Shown here one piece after another: positions 1-5,505 of a DNA stretch of 9,030 nt. Origin of the DNA: an uncultured Eubacteriales bacterium. GTDB lineage: Bacteria; Bacillota_A; Clostridia; Christensenellales; Aristaeellaceae. The translations under genes were made by a program, and so were the position numbers. The notes beneath the pieces were generated by a model. It was not told where the DNA came from. It was given only the letters and a program-made list of their open reading frames with translations, and did not search any database. The stretch's first letter is position 1. Every line of letters starts with the position of its first letter. Where the stretch lies: the NCBI GenBank assembly GCA_900553645.1, contig USEE01000039.1, positions 1 to 9,030 on the forward strand. The letters run 5' to 3'.

Positions 1-11
1 GCTTTTCTTTG

Positions 12-40
12 GTTCTTTCGCTCTCCTGAAAAGAAAGAAC
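12..40. repeat. Inverted repeat downstream of the Nudix gene
   Basis: Perfect 8-bp arms GTTCTTTC (12-19) and GAAAGAAC (33-40) flank a 13-base loop. In the Nudix transcript the hairpin would begin about 20 bases past the stop codon, but no U run follows it (the next bases in that orientation are CAAAGAAAAGC). It is therefore not a classical intrinsic terminator, though it could be a weak terminator or an mRNA 3'-end stabiliser. What lies further left is outside the window. Confidence 0.45.
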
Positions 41-58
41 ACGTCTCCCCGTTCTTCC

Positions 59-484
59 TTAAAGATAAAGCGAGCACCCGGCGTTTTTCATGTTGTAAAC
101 GGCGTCCTTTTCGAGTGCGCGTTCGCGGCCGGCGAGGAACAGGCGCGTGAGTTCGCTCACATCGCGGCGGCGCAGGGCCTCGTCTACGTCCACGTATTCG
201 GCTTCGCCGGTTAGTTTGCCGCCTAGCAGTTCGCAGTTGAAAGCGGCGCACCAGTCGGGGCCGAAGTGCATACCGGCCAGGGTTATAGGATGTACGGATA
301 GACCGGTTTCCTGACGTACCCCGCGGGCTACGGTTTCCTCGGGCGTTTCGCCCTCGACCGCCGGGCAGCCGGGCAGCGATAGTTTGTATTCTCCGTCCGA
401 TTCGCGCCATGCCAGCAATACTTTGCCGTCCCTTATCACAATGGCGTTTACGGATTTGCCAATGTACTGCTTGTTGTCCGTCAT
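59..484 (-). CDS. Nudix-fold protein with a degenerate Nudix box
   Basis: A 141-residue protein, about the size of a single-domain Nudix (MutT-like) hydrolase. These enzymes cleave nucleoside diphosphates linked to another moiety, using Mg ions held by glutamates of the box GX5EX7REUXEEXGU. The N-terminal strand (residues 11-26, NAIVIRDGKVLLAWRE) and the box region (residues 40-62) fit the family. However, the box reads C-x5-E-x7-R-G-V-R-Q-E-T-G-L: the first Gly is Cys40, the Glu after Arg54 is Gly55, and the first Glu of the EE pair is Gln58. Only Glu46, Arg54 and Glu59 remain. Catalysis may be weak, changed or absent, and the substrate cannot be predicted. The C-terminal 45 residues are charged and probably helical. 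The start is supported by GGGGGA nine bases upstream and a promoter behind it. The gene is divergent from recG and is not linked to a pathway by its neighbours. Confidence 0.8.
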   Translation of the reverse strand: MTDNKQYIGKSVNAIVIRDGKVLLAWRESDGEYKLSLPGCPAVEGETPEETVARGVRQETGLSVHPITLAGMHFGPDWCAAFNCELLGGKLTGEAEYVDVDEALRRRDVSELTRLFLAGRERALEKDAVYNMKNAGCSLYL

Positions 485-518
485 CGTCGAACGTCCCCCA
501 TCAGTTCGTGATATTTAT

Positions 519-547
519 TGTATACTGATTATATCACGTAATTTCAA
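519..547 (-). promoter_or_regulatory. Promoter for the Nudix gene
   Basis: Read on the minus strand, TTGAAA (547-542) and TATACA (524-519) are separated by 17 bases. That is 5/6 and 4/6 matches to the sigma-70/sigma-A consensus at ideal spacing. An overlapping TATAAT further upstream on this strand lacks a good -35 element. Transcription would start near 512, giving a leader of about 28 bases. Confidence 0.55.
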
Positions 548-608
548 TTTTAGGAAGTCCCATTGCACACTGTGTTGGACATTGCCCGCAAAATGTATGA
601 AGCGGAAT

Positions 609-638
609 TTGCCTAAGCCGCCTTGAACATGGTATACT
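609..638 (+). promoter_or_regulatory. Promoter for recG
   Basis: TTGCCT (609-614), an 18-base spacer and TATACT (633-638) lie just before recG. They give 4/6 and 5/6 matches to the vegetative consensus. The predicted start near 645 leaves a leader of about 20 bases carrying AGGAGG (651-656). It is back to back with the Nudix promoter, and the bases between the two -35 elements contain no evident operator. Confidence 0.5.
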
Positions 639-665
639 TAGACATGATAAAGGAGGTCGCGGTAA

Positions 666-2663
666 ATGGCCAGCGAACTGACAGTACTTAAAAATCTGGG
701 TGAACGCCGCGCTCAGGCATTGGGCGACGCGGGACTGTATACGATGAGCGACCTCGCGCGCTTCTTCCCGCGCGCATATCGCGACCTGGATGATATAAGA
801 CCCGTAAGCGAAACCTGTTTCGATAGAAATGACGTAATTGAAGGCAGAATAAGCGGCAAAATCGAGCGCGTGTTCTTCGGTAAAATGTGCATAGTGCGCG
901 CCAAAATAAGCGATGCATCCGGCTCGATAGTCGCCGTGTGGTATAACCAGCCGTGGCTCGCTCAGCAGCTCCACGAAGGTCAAACACTGAAGCTCTATGG
1001 CAGAGCCGAGTACAGAAGGGGAGTAAAGCAAATGCTCTCCCCGCAAATCTGCCGCGGCCACGGCATAGAACCTCTGTATAAAAAAATCGCGGGCGTGCCC
1101 GAAAATATGCTCAGAACATGGATAGCCGCCGCTGCACAGCGAGAGGCCGCTGAAGTGCCCGAAGTACTGCCCGAAAGCCTGAGACAAAAGCATAACCTGT
1201 GCACCTACTCCGAGGCAATACTCCAGGCCCACGCCCCCGAATCGCGCGAAAAGCTGGCCGCCGCAAAGCGCTATCTCGCGTTTGAACAGCTAATCATATA
1301 CCAGCTGGCGCTCGGCTCCATGCGCACGCGCGGCGAGGGCGGCGCAGTGATCGACGTGGATAAACCCGCCCTTAAACAGTATATAGACGAGTGGGCATTC
1401 AAACCTACCGGCGCACAACTGCGCGTAATCGGTGCGATTGTCGCCGATATGGCCGCGCCCGCGCCAATGGCCAGGCTGGTTCAGGGCGACGTGGGCTGCG
1501 GCAAAACCGCCGTGGCCTTCGCCGCAATATTCGCGGCCGCGCGCGCCGGCTGGCAGGCCGCATTGATGGCTCCCACCGAAGTACTCGCCCGCCAGCATTA
1601 CGAAAACGCCCTTAACGAACTGGAACCGCGCGGCATACACTGCGCACTGCTGACCGGCTCGGTCACGGGCACAAGGCGGCGCGAAGTGCTTGCGGGTCTG
1701 GCTGACGGCAGTATACAGCTCGCAATAGGCACGCACGCGCTGATCTCGGACGGCGTGGAGTATGCAAAGCTGGGTTTGGTAGTCACTGACGAACAGCATC
1801 GATTCGGCGTGCGCCAGCGCACTAAACTGTCCGAAAAGGGTCAAAGCCCTAATACGCTGGTCATGAGCGCCACGCCCATACCGCGCACGCTGGCACTGGT
1901 CATATACGGCGATCTGGACGTGTCGGTGATTGACGAACTGCCGCCCGGACGCACGCCCGTGCGCACGCATATCGTGCCCGAGCATAAGCTGGACGGCCTG
2001 TACGGCTTCGTGCGCGCGCGCGTGGCCGAGGGTAGACAGGCATACTTCGTCTGCCCGCTGGTCGAGGACAGCGAGGAAACCGACGCGACCAGCGCCGAGC
2101 AGCTGTACGAGGAACTGAATACGCGCCGCCTGAGAGGACTGAAGATAGAACTGGTGCATGGCCGTATGCGCCCCGCCGAAAAGGACGCGGTGCTGGAGCG
2201 CTTTAGAAGCGGCGAAACGCAGGTGCTCGTCTCCACGACCGTAATCGAGGTGGGCGTGAACGTGCCCAACGCCAGCGTGATGGTCATAGTGAACGCGGAG
2301 AGGTTCGGTTTAAGCCAATTGCACCAGCTCCGCGGGCGCGTGGGGCGCGGTCAGTACGAAAGCTATTGCTTCCTGCTGGCCGAAAAGTGCGAACGGCTGG
2401 ACGGCTTCTGCCGCACCAACGACGGGTTCGAGATCGCACGGCAGGACTTGGCCCAGCGCGGCGCGGGCGAATTAATGGGCGCAAGGCAGTCGGGCATGGA
2501 CGAGCTGATGAACGGACTGATGAGCGCCGGGCCGGAGTTGATCGAGGAGACGCATGAGGAAGCGCGGCAATTGCTTAGGGACACCTCGCCCGAGGCGCAG
2601 CGGATGGTGCTGGAGGCGCGGCGGCTTTTTGAGAAGGATGCGGTTAAGTATGGGGTGAACTAG
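666..2663 (+). CDS. recG: ATP-dependent DNA helicase RecG
   Basis: RecG is a cytoplasmic superfamily 2 translocase that binds branched DNA, drives regression of stalled replication forks and migrates Holliday junctions. The 665-residue product has the usual family length and order. An N-terminal wedge/OB-fold region (roughly 50-140) is followed by helicase domain 1 with Walker A GDVGCGKT (274-281), the RecG-type box DEQH (375-378, followed by RFGV) and SATPIPRTLA (401-410). Helicase domain 2 carries STTVIEVGVNVPNA (523-536) and motif VI QLHQLRGRVGRG (551-562). The C-terminal GARQSG (605-610) matches the conserved family block. Position 278 is Cys where the commonest RecG residue is Ser. The ATG is nine bases after AGGAGG. 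The gene has its own promoter and may be co-transcribed with the SWIM gene 84 bp downstream. Identification is secure. Confidence 0.97.
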   Translation: MASELTVLKNLGERRAQALGDAGLYTMSDLARFFPRAYRDLDDIRPVSETCFDRNDVIEGRISGKIERVFFGKMCIVRAKISDASGSIVAVWYNQPWLAQQLHEGQTLKLYGRAEYRRGVKQMLSPQICRGHGIEPLYKKIAGVPENMLRTWIAAAAQREAAEVPEVLPESLRQKHNLCTYSEAILQAHAPESREKLAAAKRYLAFEQLIIYQLALGSMRTRGEGGAVIDVDKPALKQYIDEWAFKPTGAQLRVIGAIVADMAAPAPMARLVQGDVGCGKTAVAFAAIFAAARAGWQAALMAPTEVLARQHYENALNELEPRGIHCALLTGSVTGTRRREVLAGLADGSIQLAIGTHALISDGVEYAKLGLVVTDEQHRFGVRQRTKLSEKGQSPNTLVMSATPIPRTLALVIYGDLDVSVIDELPPGRTPVRTHIVPEHKLDGLYGFVRARVAEGRQAYFVCPLVEDSEETDATSAEQLYEELNTRRLRGLKIELVHGRMRPAEKDAVLERFRSGETQVLVSTTVIEVGVNVPNASVMVIVNAERFGLSQLHQLRGRVGRGQYESYCFLLAEKCERLDGFCRTNDGFEIARQDLAQRGAGELMGARQSGMDELMNGLMSAGPELIEETHEEARQLLRDTSPEAQRMVLEARRLFEKDAVKYGVN

Positions 2664-2747
2664 CCAGCAATTTGTGGATTTCGGAGATATTCATTATGTT
2701 GCTAAAATCACAGTAAGGCGACAGACACTATACGAAAGGAGCGCCAA

Positions 2748-3275
2748 ATGAGCATACTAAGCCTGGCCAGCCGCAACTCCGCCGCACGCGGCTACGACTA
2801 TTTTCAAAGAAAAAAGGTCTTATCTATCGAAAAAGTAGACGAGGGCGTATTCAAATCTAGGGTATCCGGCAGTGACGGTAAACGCTACGACGTGTACATA
2901 GACACGGCGCATCCCCGGCGGTCAAAGTGCAATTGCCCCTACGCCGACGGCACGCGCAAGATGTGCAAGCATATCGTCGCAACATACTTTACGGTCGAAC
3001 CTGAGGCGGCAAAGGTATATGCCGAAGCAATCGAGCGAGAACGGCGCGCGGAGGAAGCGCGGCTCCGATGGGAAGAAAAGCGCGACGAGAAGCTGATGAA
3101 TTTCCTGAACGGACTGAGCAGGGACGAGCTTCAGCGGATAATCTACGACCTGCTGGCATACGGGCCGGAAGAACAATATGAAGAATTCATGATGGACAAC
3201 ATTGAAGATTACTCTTGCTGGGGCATGGATGACGAGTCTGATGATGAAGATGAGTTTGAGGACGACGATTACTGA
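2748..3275 (+). CDS. Small SWIM zinc-finger protein with acidic tail
   Basis: A 175-residue protein. The SWIM motif CxCx(n)CxH is seen as C61-x-C63-x9-C73-x-H75, a predicted single zinc site. SWIM domains are linked to DNA binding or protein interaction, but the role of short stand-alone bacterial versions is not established. The N-terminal part (RGYDYFQRKKV, residues 14-24, then beta-rich sequence to about 52) is typical of SWIM-domain N-termini. Residues 84-118 are highly charged and probably a long helix. The last 15 residues (161-175) contain 12 Asp/Glu. The ATG follows AAAGGAG with a six-base spacer. A weak promoter-like pair (TTGTGG 2672-2677, 17 bases, TATGTT 2695-2700) precedes it, so separate transcription is possible but read-through from recG is equally likely. 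No function should be inferred from recG adjacency alone. Confidence 0.85.
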   Translation: MSILSLASRNSAARGYDYFQRKKVLSIEKVDEGVFKSRVSGSDGKRYDVYIDTAHPRRSKCNCPYADGTRKMCKHIVATYFTVEPEAAKVYAEAIERERRAEEARLRWEEKRDEKLMNFLNGLSRDELQRIIYDLLAYGPEEQYEEFMMDNIEDYSCWGMDDESDDEDEFEDDDY

Positions 3276-3353
3276 GCGCTGCTTAAACCGACCTAAACCG
3301 CCTAGCGTATGTCTCAAAAATCCCTGAGTGCGCAATTTCAAACGGCGATGCGT

Positions 3354-3490
3354 CAGCATTCCCGACTTAGCCGGGGGGAGCAGCTCTGACTTGCGGATTG
3401 TTCCGCTTGATACATGCTCTAAAAGGCGGCAAAGGCACTATGCCAAGTCGGGCTTCCTGCCTGAAACGCAGCCGCCTGAGCCGCCTTTTT
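3354..3490 (+). ncRNA. Unassigned structured element with terminal U tract
   Basis: Several perfect helices can be drawn. P1 is CCCGACTT (3361-3368) with AAGTCGGG (3445-3452), extended across an internal loop by CAGCA (3354-3358) with TGCCTG (3458-3463, one bulge). Inside it are GAGCA/TGCTC (3378-3382 with 3415-3419), capped by GCGGA-TTGT-TCCGC (3393-3406), and a small hairpin GGCA-CTA-TGCC (3434-3444). A further 10-bp pairing, AAAAGGCGGC (3421-3430) with GCCGCCTTTT (3480-3489), crosses P1, so the two would be alternatives or form a pseudoknot. I do not recognise a known riboswitch or housekeeping RNA class. It may be a small RNA, a switch, or simply an elaborate terminator for the upstream gene. 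No good promoter is visible just before it. Confidence 0.4.
3421..3490 (+). terminator. Probable intrinsic terminator upstream of the his operon
   Basis: AAAAGGCGGC (3421-3430) pairs with GCCGCCTTTT (3480-3489) and the transcript ends in TTTTT (3486-3490). The A run on the left arm would also give a T run on the opposite strand, so it could work in both directions. The intervening 49 bases are long for a simple terminator but contain smaller hairpins. It would separate SWIM-gene transcription from the his promoter just downstream. Confidence 0.5.
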
Positions 3491-3491
3491 G

Positions 3492-3520
3492 CCGCGCGCA
3501 CATTTAATTAACGCGCGCGG
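3492..3520. repeat. GC-rich palindrome abutting the hisZ promoter
   Basis: Perfect 8-bp arms CCGCGCGC (3492-3499) and GCGCGCGG (3513-3520) surround a 13-base AT-rich centre that itself contains the palindrome TTAATTAA. The right arm ends two bases before the -35 hexamer of the hisZ promoter. It has no T run, so it is not a terminator. A regulator-binding site is possible, but no cognate regulator gene lies in the window. Confidence 0.5.
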
Positions 3521-3522
3521 TA

Positions 3523-3551
3523 TTGACATATGCAGGCAAATGATTTATACT
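3523..3551 (+). promoter_or_regulatory. Main promoter of the his operon
   Basis: A perfect TTGACA (3523-3528) lies 17 bases before TATACT (3546-3551, 5/6 match). This is the best vegetative promoter in the window. Transcription would start near 3558, giving a leader of about 34 bases. That is too short for a T-box or a His-codon attenuator, so any histidine control at this promoter would act on initiation or through feedback on HisZ/HisG. Confidence 0.8.
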
Positions 3552-3578
3552 GCTACCAGTTTAGCACGATAAAGCGAT

Positions 3579-3583
3579 GAGGT
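3579..3583 (+). promoter_or_regulatory. Ribosome binding site that sets the hisZ start
   Basis: GAGGT complements the 16S rRNA 3' end and sits eight bases before the ATG at 3592. The longer in-frame ATG at 3577 overlaps this site and has only AAAGCG upstream, so the 3592 start is preferred. Confidence 0.65.
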
Positions 3584-3591
3584 ACAACGCT

Positions 3592-4776
3592 ATGATACGA
3601 CAGAATTTATTCCCGCCCGAGGGTATGCAGGACTACCTGCCCGACGAGCGGTGGCACAAAAGGCGCGTTGAGGCGCAGATACGCGAGCTGTTCTCGCTGT
3701 GCGGATATGACGAAATCGAAACGCCGCTATTGGAGTACTGCGACGTGGTGTCGGGCGGCGGCGGGCGGCTGCCGGTGGAGCAGCTTTTTAAGACGTTCGA
3801 CCGCAGCGGCAGCGTATTGGCGGTTCGTCCCGACAACACGCTGCCCATAGCGCGGCTGATCGCGGGGCGCATGAAGGACGTGCCCGCGCCCATACGCGTA
3901 AGCTATGTGCAGGACATAGTGCAATATCCACTGCCTAAAGGCGGCCAGATGCGCGCGCATACTCAGGCGGGCATCGAGCTGATGGGCGAGGGCGGCGCGC
4001 AGGCCGACGCGGAGGTAATCGCCACGGCGATACGCGCGCTGACGGTAAGCGGACTGCGCGAGTTTCAGATAGATCTGGGTCAGGTGGATTTCTTTAAGGG
4101 TCTGATGGAGGAAGCCGGGCTGAGCGGCGATCTGGTCGAGCGCCTGCGCGTGTGCGTGGAGGAAAAGAATTCGCTCGCCATAGAGATGATGAAGGGGCGC
4201 GGCGAGCTGAGCGACATGGCCGCCGAGCGCCTGCGCGAACTGCCGGGGCTGTACGGCGGCGAGGAGGTGCTGGACGCGGCCGAGCAGCTGAGCGAATACC
4301 CCCGCTGCCGCGCGGCGATAAAGAACCTGCGCGACATACTGACCATGCTGAAGGCTTACGGGCTGGATAAGTACATATCCATCGATCTGGGCATGGTGCA
4401 TTCGATCGACTACTACACCGGCATGATATTCCGCGGCATAACCGGACATCTGGGCTATCCGCTGCTGTCGGGCGGGCGGTATGATGAACTGATGGCGCAG
4501 TTCGGACGGCCCATGCAGGCTACCGGCTTTGCCCTCAGCGTAAAGCCGCTGCTTGTGGCGCTGGAATGCGAGGGCGGCATGGTGTTTAGACCATCGGTGG
4601 ACTGGATGCTGGCATTCACGCCGTCGGGCTGCGAGCGGGCGCTGCATCTGGCGCAGTCACTGCGCGATCAGGGCATGAGCGTGCGCATGTGCTATCAGCC
4701 CGACAAGCTGGAGGAGCAGGCGCGCGCGGCGGGCTGCCGCCAGTGGCGATTGATTGACGGAGGCGAGGGGCGATGA
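3592..4776 (+). CDS. hisZ: ATP phosphoribosyltransferase regulatory subunit HisZ
   Basis: HisZ is a catalytically inactive relative of histidyl-tRNA synthetase. It assembles with short-form HisG and is needed for the first step of histidine synthesis and its feedback inhibition by histidine. With the 3592 start it has 394 residues. Family marks are PPEGMQDYLP (8-17), the class II synthetase-like RPDNTLPIARL (79-89), TQAGIELMG (124-132), IDLGMVHSIDYYTGMIF (264-280) and SGGRYDEL (293-300). The motif-2 region reads VQDIVQY and RAH where relatives commonly have VFR and REF, so the motif-2 arginine is gone. After about residue 337 only a short alpha/beta segment remains, less than a full anticodon-binding domain, which favours HisZ over HisS. 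The hisG start overlaps its stop by four bases (ATGA), which implies translational coupling with its partner. An in-frame ATG at 3577 would add five residues. Confidence 0.93.
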   Translation: MIRQNLFPPEGMQDYLPDERWHKRRVEAQIRELFSLCGYDEIETPLLEYCDVVSGGGGRLPVEQLFKTFDRSGSVLAVRPDNTLPIARLIAGRMKDVPAPIRVSYVQDIVQYPLPKGGQMRAHTQAGIELMGEGGAQADAEVIATAIRALTVSGLREFQIDLGQVDFFKGLMEEAGLSGDLVERLRVCVEEKNSLAIEMMKGRGELSDMAAERLRELPGLYGGEEVLDAAEQLSEYPRCRAAIKNLRDILTMLKAYGLDKYISIDLGMVHSIDYYTGMIFRGITGHLGYPLLSGGRYDELMAQFGRPMQATGFALSVKPLLVALECEGGMVFRPSVDWMLAFTPSGCERALHLAQSLRDQGMSVRMCYQPDKLEEQARAAGCRQWRLIDGGEGR

Positions 4777-5420
4777 GCGTGATTAAACTGGCGCTGGCCA
4801 AGGGCCGACTGGCCGAGGAAACGTTAAAGCTGCTGGAGCGCGCGGGCATAAGCTGCCCCGAGATGAAGGAAAAGAGCCGCAAGCTGGTGTTCCGCGATCA
4901 GTCGGGCATGTATGAGTTTATAATGGTAAAGCCGTCCGACGTGCCCACATATGTGGACTACGGAGTAGCCGACGTGGGTGTGGCGGGCAAGGATACCCTG
5001 CTGGAGGAGAACAGGCCGCTGTACGAGGTGCTGGACCTCGGCTTTGGCAAATGCCGTATGTGCGTGGCTGGATTCCCGGACAGGCGCGAGGAGAAGATAA
5101 CCGCATCGCGCTTCCGCGTGGCGACCAAGTACCCCACAATCGCGCGCCGCTATTATGAAGAGCGCGGCGAAAACGTGGAGATAATCAAGCTGAACGGTTC
5201 GGTTGAGCTGGGGCCGCTGGTGGGTCTGAGCGACGTAATCGTCGATATAGTCGAAAGCGGCGCGACGCTGCGCGCAAACGGACTGGACGTGCTGGAGACG
5301 GTATGCGATATAAGCGCGCGTCTGGTCGTAAACAGGGTCAGCCTTAAAACCAAGGGCAACGACGTTAAGCGGCTGATCGCGGCGCTGAAGACGCAGTTGG
5401 ACGCGGCCGAAGACAAGTAA
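4773..5420 (+). CDS. hisG: ATP phosphoribosyltransferase catalytic subunit HisG, short form
   Basis: This enzyme joins ATP and PRPP to make phosphoribosyl-ATP, the committed step of histidine synthesis. At 215 residues it is the short form, which lacks the C-terminal histidine-binding domain and depends on HisZ, encoded immediately upstream. Visible marks are the N-terminal LALAKGRL (6-13), the substrate-lobe stretch DYGVADVGVAGKD (62-74), KYPT (119-122), and the PRPP-binding block around ELGPLVGLSDVIVD (145-158) and ESGATL (161-166). GGAGG at 4759-4763 lies nine bases before the ATG, and the ATG shares four bases with the hisZ stop. The short form next to hisZ is internally consistent. The gene is followed by an 85-bp gap that carries a second promoter rather than a terminator. 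Confidence 0.96.
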   Translation: MSVIKLALAKGRLAEETLKLLERAGISCPEMKEKSRKLVFRDQSGMYEFIMVKPSDVPTYVDYGVADVGVAGKDTLLEENRPLYEVLDLGFGKCRMCVAGFPDRREEKITASRFRVATKYPTIARRYYEERGENVEIIKLNGSVELGPLVGLSDVIVDIVESGATLRANGLDVLETVCDISARLVVNRVSLKTKGNDVKRLIAALKTQLDAAEDK

Positions 5421-5437
5421 AGCGCCAACGCCGCATA

Positions 5438-5466
5438 TTGCAAAATGCGCGCGATGTGTGTATAAT
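5438..5466 (+). promoter_or_regulatory. Internal promoter in front of hisD
   Basis: TTGCAA (5438-5443, 4/6), a 17-base spacer and a perfect TATAAT (5461-5466) lie in the hisG-hisD gap. Transcription would start near 5473, with GGGAGGA (5492-5498) in the leader. A small inverted repeat CGCAT/ATGCG (5433-5437 with 5446-5450) overlaps the -35 element. The promoter could supply hisD-hisB-hisA-hisIE independently of hisZ-hisG. Confidence 0.65.
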
Positions 5467-5505
5467 GATGCAAACGGCATACCAAGAGCACGGGAGGAAT
5501 AAGCC

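Larger units (their letters stand above)
3276..3591. other. Gene-free interval between the SWIM gene and hisZ
   Basis: No convincing protein gene, tRNA or T-box leader was seen in these 316 bases. From left to right it holds a short tandem pair, TAAACCGAC (3284-3292) and TAAACCGCC (3294-3302); featureless sequence to about 3350; a cluster of inverted repeats ending in a T run (3354-3490); a GC-rich palindrome (3492-3520); the hisZ promoter (3523-3551); and the hisZ leader with its ribosome binding site. The T-box consensus (GGTGGNACCGCG) is absent, which argues against tRNA-His T-box control of the operon. Confidence 0.7.

Noticed and set aside
612..624. CCTAAGCCGCCTT near recG, 12/13 identical to CCTGAGCCGCCTT at 3475-3487
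   Set aside because: A short GC-rich match of this length is expected by chance, and the two copies sit in different contexts.
1290..2159. A 289-residue open frame on the minus strand inside recG
   Set aside because: It lies wholly opposite well-conserved RecG helicase motifs, lacks a recognisable domain, and arises from the GC-rich codon bias that removes stops from antisense frames.
2672..2700. Promoter directly before the SWIM gene (TTGTGG, 17 bases, TATGTT)
   Set aside because: Only 3/6 and 4/6 consensus matches. It is mentioned in the gene entry as a possibility but is too weak to list.
2729..2734. TATACG as a -10 element for the SWIM gene
   Set aside because: It abuts the ribosome binding site, so the transcript would start inside that site, and no -35 element lies at the right distance.
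3348..3389. A 13-codon frame (MRQHSRLSRGEQL) that might be a his leader peptide
   Set aside because: It contains only one histidine codon, has no clear ribosome binding site, and lies upstream of both the terminator and the his promoter, so it cannot act as a classical attenuator.
3354..3490. ZTP (pfl) riboswitch or T-box leader
   Set aside because: CCGGGGGGAGC and CCGCCTGAGC faintly recall pfl conserved blocks, but the ACTGGC-type 5' block is missing and the spacing is not right. The T-box sequence and specifier architecture are absent.
3440..3511. A 23-codon frame running through the terminator region
   Set aside because: It has a weak ribosome binding site, overlaps the inverted repeats and resembles no known peptide.
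3727..4647. A 306-residue minus-strand open frame inside hisZ
   Set aside because: Its His/Gln/Ala/Arg-rich composition is typical of antisense translation of GC-rich genes, and hisZ is clearly the coding frame.
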